A stretch of 64,000 nucleotides of DNA from Hydra vulgaris (taxonomy: Eukaryota > Cnidaria > Hydrozoa > Anthoathecata > Hydridae): assembly GCF_038396675.1 (NCBI RefSeq), contig NC_088933.1, positions 20,439,001-20,503,000 on the forward strand, given 5' to 3'. Of this stretch, positions 53,341 to 62,957 are shown in pieces. Numbering within the stretch: the first letter of the stretch is position 1; every line of letters begins with the position of its first letter. The translations under genes and the position numbers were made by a program. Below the pieces are notes generated by a model. It was not told the origin of the DNA, made no database searches, and saw nothing but the letters and a program-made list of their open reading frames with translations.

Positions 53341-53616
53341 TCTTGTTGGGATGTACAATTTCAATGGTTTAAGGGCAATTAATGTTTAATGTCCACAGTT
53401 TCATTTTCATTAATATGTTTATAATACATTGTGATTGAGGTTAGGCAACTTTTACAACCAGATGCCATTCCTGGTGTTAAATTGTTATTCAGATCAGGAC
53501 AGATTATTTTTTTCTTGTTATACTACCAGAAGATTACCAGACCCGGCTTACAAGCTCCTCATACAATGAAATTTAGAGTTTTATATCCAATTTATCCTTC
53601 TCCAAGATAAGTCTTA

Positions 53617-53651
53617 AAGTTTTAGACCCCTTCCCCTTAGAAGGGGTCTAA
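53617..53651. repeat. 13-bp hairpin
   Basis: TTTTAGACCCCTT and its complement around an 8-9-nt loop. Confidence 0.75.
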
Positions 53652-53921
53652 AAGCCAGAAAAAATCACTGGCATAATTTATGAACAGTGGCTGTCCATAT
53701 ATTATACAAGTTGGCCCCAAATAGGTAACAGCAGGAAAACCTTGCTAAAGAAAAATATTTTTAAAATTTTAATTTCATGATGCATTCTTGAATTAATTAC
53801 TTGACTAATACCTTTTTACATTTATTCTTAATCTTTCAATTAGGATCAAATTGATTTTTTTGTTTCTCCTTGTTTTATGCGAGAGCTTTGAATATAAAAT
53901 TAATTTATTTTGAAACTGACA

Positions 53922-54014
53922 GCTCCGGTGGCACAGTCGGTTAGCGCGTCGTACTTATAAGTCAGTATCGACATAGAAATGCGAAGGTCGAGAGTTCGAA
54001 CCTCTCCCGGAGCA
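53922..54014 (+). tRNA. tRNA-Ile(UAU) with a 19-nt intron
   Basis: Acceptor stem GCTCCGG/CCGGAGC, D arm with GGCACAGTCGGTTAGCGC, T arm GAGAGTTCGAACCTCTC with a canonical B box, discriminator A at 54014. The anticodon stem TCGTA/TGCGA closes a CTTATAA loop, giving anticodon TAT at 53956-53958. The intron (53960-53978) follows position 37, the standard place for nuclear tRNA introns, and must be cut by tRNA splicing endonuclease. Mature length is 74 nt. Reads AUA codons, which matter in an AT-rich genome. Confidence 0.95.
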
Positions 54015-54016
54015 AG

Positions 54017-54021
54017 TTTTT
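54017..54021 (+). terminator. RNA polymerase III terminator (T5)
   Basis: TTTTT three bases after the tRNA end. Confidence 0.8.
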
Positions 54022-55011
54022 GCATTTAAAATTTTTTTTACATTATCAATTTCAAACAATTCAAGTTGCAAATCTCTAAATGAAACACGGGTAGATATTA
54101 TCAATATATCAATACTTTTTTAAATTTTTTTTTGGGTTCCAAATCGTTTAAAAACTACAAAGTTTTTTTTTAAATAAATGTTCTTATAATTCGAAAATAC
54201 TTAGGGTAGATTAGGGTATTATGAGCAAAAAAAAAAATTATGCTGGATCCAAAATTTTTGCGAATAAACAACTTTTAGGGATCCCTACTCATGATTCACT
54301 TAGATATTTGAGCACCCGAAATTTTTTCTTAAAAACACAGAGATTTTAAAAAAGTAGCTAAAGTGCTCATATTACCCAGATTACTTGGTAATATGAGCAC
54401 TTTCAGATAGCTAAAATAAAATTAAGTAAAAAAATACCAACTTGACAAATAGAACTAATTTTTCGAACACAATGATTCGTTATTAACAAAACCTATCATT
54501 AAAAGATCAAGTTTTAAGCCCCTTTTTGTTGAAGCAATATTCAATGTTTACTACTATATTTTCCGAAACAAAAAAAACAAAATTATTTCGTTATTTTCAA
54601 TTTAAATTACAGAAAAATTTTTAGTATTGTTAAAATATCAACAATTTTTAGTATGTTTTGTTTTTATTCAAAAAGCAACTTAAACCGCTGCTATTTTAGG
54701 ACTTTAAAATAGGTAATTTCAATGAAAAACACTGGGTAATTTGAGCATGCTCATATTGTATATCGAACATGCTCATATTGGATTTTATTTTTAACTAACA
54801 TATTTTTCTTTATGAAAAAATTATTTTCATTATTTTAGCACCAAAATTTCAAGCCACAAATTTATTCATGCGTGATGATATTATTTTAACAACGCAAAAA
54901 ATTTAAAAATTTTAATTAGATGAAAGCCGCTATTTACTGCATACTTACTTACATATAAATTTACGCTAATTGTACTGATTCCTGTAATCACCACTTTTTT
55001 TTTTTTTTCGT

Positions 55012-55147
55012 TATTCACCTCCTCAGGGCCGAGAAGGCCACTACAGATGAGGAGGCTACTTAATAGTGGTTAAAACCCTCTCTCAACTCTATAACTCCGA
55101 AACACGAACCTTGACGAACAAGGTCGCTGCGCGGAGAAACAAGTTGA
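55012..55147 (-). mobile_element. tRNA-derived SINE, copy 3, 5' truncated
   Basis: Reversed relative to copies 1 and 2: CACCTCCTCAGGGCCGAGAA, CTCTCTCAACTCTATAACTC, CGAACCTTGACGAACAAGG and GCTGCGCGGAGAAACAAG. A T run at 54994-55008 is the A tail on the minus strand. Confidence 0.85.
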
Positions 55148-55790
55148 CATAAGATCGATTCAAAAAATACAAAGAATCACTCGACTGATCATGCGTTAGT
55201 CGAGCTAATAAATTATATATCCAATGAGTTCAATAATGATTGCTATACATGAGGAGTTTTTATTGATTTGTCAAAAGCATTTGCCACTGTTAATCATGGT
55301 ATTCTTATAAAAAAAAACTAGAACTGTATGGAATACTAAACAATAACTTACTATGGTTTAAAAGTTACCTGTCAAACAGAAAACAATACATAATATACGC
55401 AGCAAGTGAAACAGAAAAACATATTGTAACTTGTGGTGTTCCCCAGGGATCAATCTTAGGCCCGCTATTATTTCTACTCTACATAAATGATTTATATTTA
55501 GAATCCGAAATTTTTTGTGTTATTTTATTTGCTGATGATTTTTTGTTATTCAAATAGTAATATAAAAGACCTGTTTAGAATATCCAATTTAAAAAAATTG
55601 GCACAAAATAAACACAAACAGTAATAGTACAACTAAAAGTTAAATGATCAAAAAATATTGTACAGAATATTAAATAATATATTAGTTTTTTATTTTCGGG
55701 ACTGCAATAATGATATCTCGCCATTACGTCGTACGGCATCAACTTTTTTTTTTTTTTTCATGTTCACACATGCCTTGTACAAGATTTTTA

Positions 55791-56741
55791 TCAATTTTTT
55801 TTTAAACAAGAATGGACTTTTTTATGCAGCTGATCTTCACTTTCAGCTTCCCAATTGTTTTCATACACGTAGCCTTTAAGGATTGACCAGAAATCTTCAA
55901 TTGGTCGTAATTCTGGGACACATGCTGGATTATCAAATTTTGTTACATAACGGATATTTTTCTCATCGAGGTAATTGGTCACACTTCTAGCATAATGTGA
56001 AGAGGCCAAGTCAGGCCTGAATACATAATTACCATCACTGTGATGTTTGTTGATAAAAGGAATCAATCGTTTGATAATGCAATCATTTTCGTACCCTGTT
56101 TGGTTAATTGCCAGTCACGCAAGAGCAATAAATGGTTTCGAGATTCCACGAGGGGATATGGTAATTCACACAAGAATTTTTTTTTCAAATTTGCTTTTGC
56201 GCTTATATTTTACATTTTTTGGTGCATTTTTTGCGTCATCTGAGTAAAATCCAACATTCGAATGTTTATTTGTATGTTTAAATGTAAAATAAGACTCATC
56301 GTCAATGACAAAGTCGCGTATTCTGAATTTGCGACAAATTCTTCCACACTTCAGTTGCAACTGCTTTAACTGTTTCTCAGTGCGATCAGGGATTTGTTTT
56401 TTCTTAAAATAACAAATGTTTGTTTTGTTTTTTATTGTTTTTACAATGTAGGAATGATCACACTTGAATTTATTTGCAATTTTTCTTGTTGAAGTTCCAG
56501 ACCGGTTGTTCAAAAGACCTTTCAGGCAATTGATATTCCCAGCAGTCATAATTTTTGGTTTTCTGCCTGATCCAAGCTTACGAGACTTTGGCTCATTGTT
56601 CTTCCACTTTGCCATATAACATTTAATGGTTCTTTCGGGATGATTAGAGGCAACAAAATACTCTATGGTGCTCTTCGTTTTAGCGTTAGGATGCAAATTA
56701 CAATAGTTGTACGCTTGTTCAATTAATGTAGCCGACTTCAT
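55791..56741 (-). pseudogene. Tc1/mariner-type transposase, two in-frame TGA codons
   Basis: Starts MKSATLIEQAYNYCNLHPNA at 56741. A helix-turn-helix N-half (SGTSTRKIANKFKCDHSYIV) precedes the DDE core: FVIDDESYFTF (first Asp), FRPDLASSHYARSVTNYL (second Asp) and PELRPIEDFWSILKG (third acidic residue). The frame is constant over 316 codons but carries TGA at 56166-56168 and again near 56115. All three catalytic positions are present. It lies inside LINE copy C. Terminal repeats and target site could not be placed, so only the gene is listed. Confidence 0.85.
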
Positions 56742-57132
56742 TTTTGGATAACTTTTTTATTAATTAATCTAAGTAAACAAAACTTTCAGTAAAAGATAAG
56801 TAACACTTTATAAACAAAATAACTAAATAATTAAGACTGGATAACTAAAAATTGAAAAAGTTTTAGCTTATCAAAGATTGGGCCAAATTTTTGTCACCAG
56901 TGGTTAATAAACTTTCAGTAAATGTTAGGAAAACTAAATTTATTTTATTCCACAAACCTAGTAGGAGAGATAACCTTTCTTTAAAATTACCTAATCTCTT
57001 CATGAATAAAACAGTCATTAAAAGAGAGTCAACGGTTAACTTTCTAGGAGTGATTATAATTGAAAATATATCATAGAAATATCATATTAAATCTATTGAA
57101 AACAAAATCTCCAAAAATATCTCAATGTTATA

Positions 57133-58654
57133 CAGGTACAAAAAAAGTTTAGAATCACTTAACAATTTTGCGTAATTTCATTATTTTTTCAATGTATGAA
57201 ACTAATATTGAACTTTGATGATAAATTATATATATATACGACATGCTTTAATTAAAACCTAAAGGAATTTACCCCGCATTCAATTGCATACACATTAAGC
57301 GATCAATAAACAAACACACACAAATTAAGTAATTTTATGTCAAAGGATATTTAACAATATCATCACATAAACTAATAATTCTATATACTGTAAGCAGGTT
57401 TGTCATTATATTATATCGAATTACAATTTTATTACAATATTCTAGTATTTTCCAATGGGTAAAAGTAAAGAAATACCAATTGAAGTTCGTTCCCAAATTA
57501 TTGTTTTATATAACCATACTTCCAAATCGCATAGGCAAATAGCGACAGTTTTTGGAGTTTCCCATAGCTCTGTGACCAAGATTATTAGACTTTATAAAGA
57601 AACAGGGGAATTTACTTCAAGATCTTGAAGCGGTCGGCCGAAGGTTGCTTCCTCGAGAACAGACTTAAGAATACAACGAGAGGTATTAAAGTCCCCTTTT
57701 ATAAGCGCAAGAGAGATTAAGGAAAGGTCGACTCCAACATGTAATTAAGTTAGTGAAAGAACAATTCAAAGTCGGTTGCGAAATAAATTTAAAATGCCAG
57801 CAAGGAAACCAATTAAAAAGCCGTTGTTAACAACAAAGATGCGAAAGGATAGAATTAGCTTTTGCAAGGAACATATTTATTGGACAGTCGAAGATTGGAT
57901 GAAAGTCATGTTTTCAGACGAGTCAACCTTTTTGCAACAAGATTGCCATCAACAATATTTCCGACGTGATCCTAATTCCTCAAAATATGATCCAAGATAC
58001 ACCATTAAGACAATCAAATATTCTCCAGGTGTAATGGTTTGGGCTTGCTTTACATATAAGGGTGCAGGAAGTATAGAGTTCATTGAAAAGAACGAAAAAA
58101 TAAACAGTGCCCGATATGTTGACATCTTGTCACAAAACATAGAATGTTCTTTGAAAAAGCTTCACTGTTCAATATTTCAGCAAGATAATGCCACTTGTCA
58201 TACCTCTAATCTTGATAGAACCAAATGTACATCTACAGAATCCTTGAAGGATGAAATCAGACGAGTTTGGTGTCTGGAAACTAATAAAGATCAGTGTTCA
58301 AAGTTGGTTGAAAGTATGCCTAGAAGACTTCAACTGGTGATTAAAAACAAAGGTTATCCATGTAAATATTGATATAAATATTTACATTGTTTAGTTTAAA
58401 TGTATTTATTAAAAAGTTTAAATGTTTAAAATGTATTTATTTTCATTTGAATTCAATACATTTGAGTGTGTTTGTTTATTGATCGCTTAATGTGTATGCA
58501 ATTGAATGCGGTGTAAATTCCTTTAGGTTTTTTATTAAAGCATGTCATATATATTTATAATTTATCATCAAAGTTCAATATTAGTTTCATACATTGAAAA
58601 AATAATGAAATTACGCAAAATTGTTAAGTGGTTCTAAACTTTTTTCGGTACCTG
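57133..58654. mobile_element. Tc1-like element with about 188-bp terminal inverted repeats
   Basis: Left 57133-57320 and right 58466-58654 are inverted copies starting CAGGTAC and sharing AGTTTAGAAYCACTTAACAA, TTTTGCGTAATTTCATTATT and more. TA duplicates flank it (57131-57132 and 58655-58656). It interrupts LINE copy C. Arm identity is high, so the insertion is not very old. Confidence 0.93.
57455..58372 (+). pseudogene. Tc1-like transposase, two stops and loss of the third catalytic region
   Basis: Begins MGKSKEIPIEVRSQIIVLYN, with paired-type helix-turn-helix (HRQIATVFGVSHSSVTKII) and the GRPK linker just after a TGA at 57626-57628. A TAA follows near 57743. The frame stays the same across both stops. 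First catalytic block VMFSDESTF, second IFQQDNATCHTS. The usual third block (NPIEN-W type) is missing: the protein jumps from CHTSNLDRT to TESLKDEIRRVW and RRLQLVIKNKGYPCKY, so an internal deletion has removed about 30-40 codons. Confidence 0.9.
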
Positions 58655-58740
58655 TATAAAGTTAAACCATTTCTTAATATTAAGTCTTTAAAAACTATAT
58701 ATTTTTCATTTTTTCATGTTTATAAACTTAACATTTTTTT

Positions 58741-59335
58741 TTTTTTTTTTTTTTACAACAATCATTATTATATATTTCAAAAACAAATAATATTTACATG
58801 TCTCCAGTTTATATAAATGCCCACCACAAATATTTACAATATCTAAAGAGCGTTAACAATGCTGTTTTACGCATGCGCGTTTGACATTTTAGCTCATGCG
58901 AGTTAAAATAATAAACTTAAAAATTCGTGGTTTGTAATATAAAGTGCTGGCTATTAACCCATGCATTTAAAAAATATACGCAAGTCCGTCGCACCACAGG
59001 GCTACTAGGGACTTACTTGTCGTTGTCGTTGAAAATATATGTTATTTGTTAAAAATATATATTAACATATATTAGTAGTACTATGTAGTTGAAAGGAAAC
59101 TCGCAGAAGACTAAAAAAGTCTTTTCATCGAGAACCTTTAAAATACAAAATAAACTAAAAATTTATAGAGTAAAGACACACATTAATTTTTTGAGGTCTA
59201 CTGTTCAGTAATATTTTACTATGTATAGTTGCTAACAATTTTTATTTATTTATTACTTTTTTAATTAATGTTATATTTCTTTTTTATCTATTTTTATAGC
59301 TTAAATTGTTCTTTTTACATTTTATTATATTAATT
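58741..59335. other. Gene-free spacer inside the nest
   Basis: No gene recognised; a TTTT run at 58731-58754 and otherwise unremarkable AT-rich DNA. Confidence 0.5.
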
Positions 59336-59339
59336 GTTC

Positions 59340-60640
59340 TTTTATATTTAATACATATCGATAAAATTGGTTTTGTTAATTATGAGATTTTTTAGTTTTT
59401 TCTTCAAGGCAATAAGATTATCCAATTTAGTAAGTTCTATATTTTGAGGTATTGTTTTGTTGTATAAATAGGGGCCACGGTATACAATTGAAAATCTCAA
59501 AAGTTTTGTTTTTTTATGGGCAATGTAAAGTTTCCGGTTCCTCGTGTCATATATCTGTTGGCATTGGTTTGAAAAAAGTTATTAGTAAAATGATTTGGGA
59601 CAAGTCCGAGCTTATATTTGAGCATAAATAAAACATTTTGGTAGATGTTAATTTGATAGATATTTAAAGCATTCAAGTTTTTAAGTAAAGGATCGGCATG
59701 AGTAAATTTATTTTTATTATAAATCAATCTTGATGCGTGTTTTTGGTGTGTATATAGAGAACTTAATTTAGATTTATTTTTACTTTCCCAGGCAATATTA
59801 GCATATGCTAGATAACTTTGTATATAAGAAAAGTAGAGAATTTTCAGATTCTCCAAGGAAAGTATAGTTTTGACTTTTTAAAGTATGCTGATACTTTTTG
59901 ATATTTTTGTATTTAATGTTTTTATATGGGCTTATGCTATTAACTAAATCTAAAATTGCATGTTTTGTTGAGTCCTGTGCTTGAAAGCCGAGTTGTTTTT
60001 TATTTAAGAACTTGTTTTGAATTAGGTATTCATATAATCTATTGTAGATTATTCTTTCAAGTATTTTAGAAAAGGTTGGAAGTATTGAGATTGGTCTGAA
60101 ATTGTTTATTGGAAATGTTTCACCGGTTTTAAAAATAGGTACAATTTTAGCTACTTTTAATTTATCTGGTACAGTTCCTGTTATAATTGATGATTTAAAT
60201 ATTTCGAAAACAGGTTTGCGTATCTCCGAAAAGACATTGACGACGATATTACTGCAAATGTCGTCTATACCTGAAGACTTGTTTGTTTTAAGAGAGTTTA
60301 TTGCATTTTCGAGTTCATCAATTTTTAGTTAACACTAGTTCGTAGTTAACACTAGTTAGATAAGTTTCAAATGAGTTGTTTGGACAATTGACTTTTGAAG
60401 CTAGATTTGGGCCTATGTTGACAAAAAAACTATTAAATTTTTCTGAAAATTGCATTATTATTGTCACTCTTTATCATCTATGACAATTTGAGCAGGTAAA
60501 CTATTTATTTTGCAGGTTTTTATCCCAATTATTTCTTTCATGATATCCCAAGTTTTCTTAATATCACCATTTGTGATTTTTATTTTATTTGAGTAATAGT
60601 TTTTCAACATATACCTAGTTATGCTTCTAATGTTTAAGTC
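59340..60640 (-). mobile_element. LINE copy D, ORF2 with the catalytic core deleted
   Basis: On the minus strand: KKTWDIMKEIIGIKT (linker), IIVNVFSEI-like region, NNFRPISILPTFSKILERII (fingers of the reverse transcriptase), LGFQAQDSTKHAILDLVNSI, then a jump straight to NLKILYFSYIQSYLAYANIA and the C-terminal HQKHASRLIYNK. The segment that should hold the VFIDLSKAF and FADD motifs is gone, at about 59880-59940. Confidence 0.8.
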
Positions 60641-60644
60641 AAAA

Positions 60645-60925
60645 CATAGTTTACCTCCTAATATATTTCCCTCTTACTTCACCGAAATTACTCATAAACA
60701 CCCCACCAAGTTGTTAACTAACAACTTTGTTGTTTCAAGATCTTATTTAAAACTCAGTTCATTTTAAATTCAATACCGTGGACCATTTATATGGAAAAGT
60801 TTTTTGAAAAATATTATTAAAAATACAACTCTTCTAAACTTCTCCCCAGAACAATTCAAAAGAGAATCTAAACAATCTCTATTAAAAAATAACTTTGATC
60901 TTAAATTTTTTTTTTAAAGTTAGTA
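60645..60925 (+). mobile_element. LINE copy E, ORF2 C-terminal fragment
   Basis: Reads LPPNIFPSYFTEITHKHPTK, LLTNNFVVSRSYLKLSS, then RGPFIWKSFLKNII and SPEQFKRESKQSLLKNNF, the C-terminal block of the CR1/L2-type ORF2. It stands back to back with copy D. Confidence 0.75.
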
Positions 60926-61074
60926 CCTAAAATAGTTAAACTGAAAAAAGTCATCATTACTCACTTATTTTTATTTGTTTCTTATTTTCTTCTCATAAAA
61001 ATGAAAAATAATTAGCTAAAAAAAAAATATATATCTCATTATACGATTTAATATTTGTAATATATTGTGTTTTA

Positions 61075-61197
61075 CTATATATCTTCAACCAGTAAATTTT
61101 TAACTTTTAATTTTTCGTTTGTTTCATAAACTAATGGCGACAAATTAAACAGGGTTCGGCGATAAGACAATATGCGTCTTCTTCTTGCTCCGGACAT
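61075..61197 (-). CDS. Short ORF (40 aa) near the nest's right end, unknown
   Basis: MSGARRRRILSYRRTLFNLS then PLVYETNEKLKVKNLLVEDI. Arginine-rich start. It lies about 160 bp inside the right inverted repeat, reading inward, where the first exon of a transposase would be expected. No family recognised and no downstream exon found. Confidence 0.25.
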   Translation of the reverse strand: MSGARRRRILSYRRTLFNLSPLVYETNEKLKVKNLLVEDI

Positions 61198-61795
61198 TTA
61201 TTATATGTGAACAATCTTTCTTACAATTTACAGTTTTATTAAACGGCAAAGTAAAATAATAAAAAAAAAAAGCAACTTTAACTTCACTGCTTACATCTAA
61301 AAAATCTTTAAGTATGCTTATATTACTAAGGTGCTCATATTACCCTAATCTACCCTATAGACTCATTTACAGATCTTGTAACCTCTGAATCTTCAAGACC
61401 TAAATAACTATTTCTGAAGGTATGCTGATGCAGGCCTGACATACAAAAATTTTTATAAATTATAGACACACTTACTGTAATCAAGAAGGTATAATAGTTT
61501 TTTTTTTGACGATTTATTTATCATTATTTGATAGTTTCAAATCATATATATTCATTTATTCGTTGATTAACAAACTTTCCCCACGCAGTTGCTCAACTTA
61601 CCCCGCTGGGGTAGGGTGAGCAGCTCAGTAAACCGAAATCAGGTTAAATCAGTGGCTTCGCTCGGGGGTAACATAGTGGGGTGAACCCAAAATGAATAAA
61701 AAGCTAATATGCCAGTATTTTTTTTCTAAAGGACCTTTTTTTTATTTTAGAAATTTCAAGTTATAGAGAACTTTTTTAGTTTCACTCTGCATCTG

Positions 61796-62065
61796 TATCG
61801 ATATGATATAGTTATTATGATTGAAAAGATAATTTAGCTCAGTGGCGTCGCTGAGATTGGTGTCACCCAGAGTAAAAACCTTTGGTGTCACCCCTCTAAA
61901 CTAAGTTTAGAAGGGTGACACCTCTATGAACATTGGTGTCACCCCTCTAAACTAACTAAGTTTAGAGGGGTGACACCAAATATTTTTGCTCCGAGTGACA
62001 CCAACCTCAGCGACGCCACTGGGTTGAATTATCTTTCCAATCATAATAACTATATCATATCGATA
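61796..62065. repeat. 270-bp foldback with arms of about 115 bp
   Basis: Outer arms ATCGATATGATATAGTTATT..., inner arms CAGTGGCGTCGCTGAG, then GGTGTCACCCCTCTAAACTA. The whole is a near-perfect palindrome. The inner CAGTGGCGTCGCT end resembles hAT-type MITE termini, but the flanks are inverted as well, so the target was itself part of the palindrome. Confidence 0.88.
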
Positions 62066-62395
62066 TGATAAATCTTTGGTATATATCTATACTATAGATA
62101 TATCTATATTAAGTTGATCGAAAGCATGGCAATAAGTCGGTCCTGTAGTGACAGTCCTGTAGTGATGCTTTTTTCAATTAGTTATTTTTTTTTTTTTGAT
62201 CTTGTTTTAAAAGAAATATTTAAATTCGAAGTTTTTTTCTAATAAGAAACTTTTACATTCTCTTTTGAATTTTTCTAAAGAGAAGTTTAGAAGAGTTTTA
62301 TTTTTAATAATACTTTGAAAGAAATTTCTTTCAAAGTATTATTAAAAATGAGTTTTAAATAAAATCTCAGTATAACAAAACTATTATTTGAAAAA

Positions 62396-62513
62396 TTTGT
62401 GGGGTATTTATAAGAAATTTTGTGGGGTATTTATAAGAAATTTTGTGGGGTATTTATAAGAAATTTTGTGGGGTATTTATAAGAAATTTTGTGGGGTATT
62501 TATAAGAAATTTT
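62396..62513. repeat. 23-bp minisatellite, five units
   Basis: TTTTGTGGGGTATTTATAAG plus AAA, repeated without change; the last unit differs at its end. Confidence 0.92.
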
Positions 62514-62957
62514 ATGTAAAGTAAGAGTAATAGATATTAGGAGATTATTCATGTTTCGATTTAAACATGAACAGGTTAACTTGGTATATATTAAGCTTAT
62601 AAACATTGAGTGTAGTGGTAGTATAATACATTAAATTCCTTTAAAAGAGATTATCCGTTAACAGTTCTGTTAATGCCAAATATAATTCTGCATGCATGTT
62701 TTGGTACTTCCTCGTTCAATATTGAAATAAGAAAGATAACTGTAAATAAATGAAATATATATAACTTTTAGAGAACATATCAGTATTTAGAAATAGTTTA
62801 TCTCTATATAGTCAAAAATGTTTTTGGAGATTTTATTTTCAACAGATTTAATATGAGAGTTTCATAATATACTTTATAGTAAAGTAAAAAAGATATAGTT
62901 AAGTAAAAAAATTAGTTTTTATTATCATAAAAGAGATATAGAAATTTAATAACAAAA
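62514..62957. other. Upstream region of the LINE ORF2, no gene seen
   Basis: Probably the 5' part or ORF1-ORF2 junction of LINE copy F, but no ORF1 protein sequence is recognisable here. Confidence 0.4.

Larger units (their letters stand above)
55185..58740 (+). mobile_element. LINE copy C, reverse-transcriptase segment split by two DNA transposons
   Basis: Piece 1 (55185-55630): VFIDLSKAFATVNHG, then in shifted frames CGVPQGSILGPLLFLLYIND and LFADDFLLF. Piece 2 (56885-57131): NVRKTKFILFHKP, VNFLGVII, KSIENKISKNISMLY. Piece 3 (58655-58740): KVKPFLNIKSLKTIYFSFFH, ending in a T run. The order is that of one CR1/L2-type ORF2 with inserts between the pieces. Confidence 0.82.
54204..61355. mobile_element. 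7.15-kb nest bounded by matching 24-bp inverted repeats and TA
   Basis: Left end GGGTAGATTAGGGTATTATG (54204) and right end, on the other strand, GGGTAGATTAGGGTAATATG, both continuing AGCA, with 23 of 24 bases alike. Each is flanked by TA (54202-54203 and 61356-61357). Just inside the left end the phrase GTGCTCATATTACCC is repeated as an inverted pair at 54363-54405. No transposase for these ends is recognised; the inside is filled by a SINE, LINE pieces and two Tc1/mariner-type elements. So it is either one small TA-inserting element swollen by later insertions, or two separate copies in opposite orientation. Confidence 0.55.
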
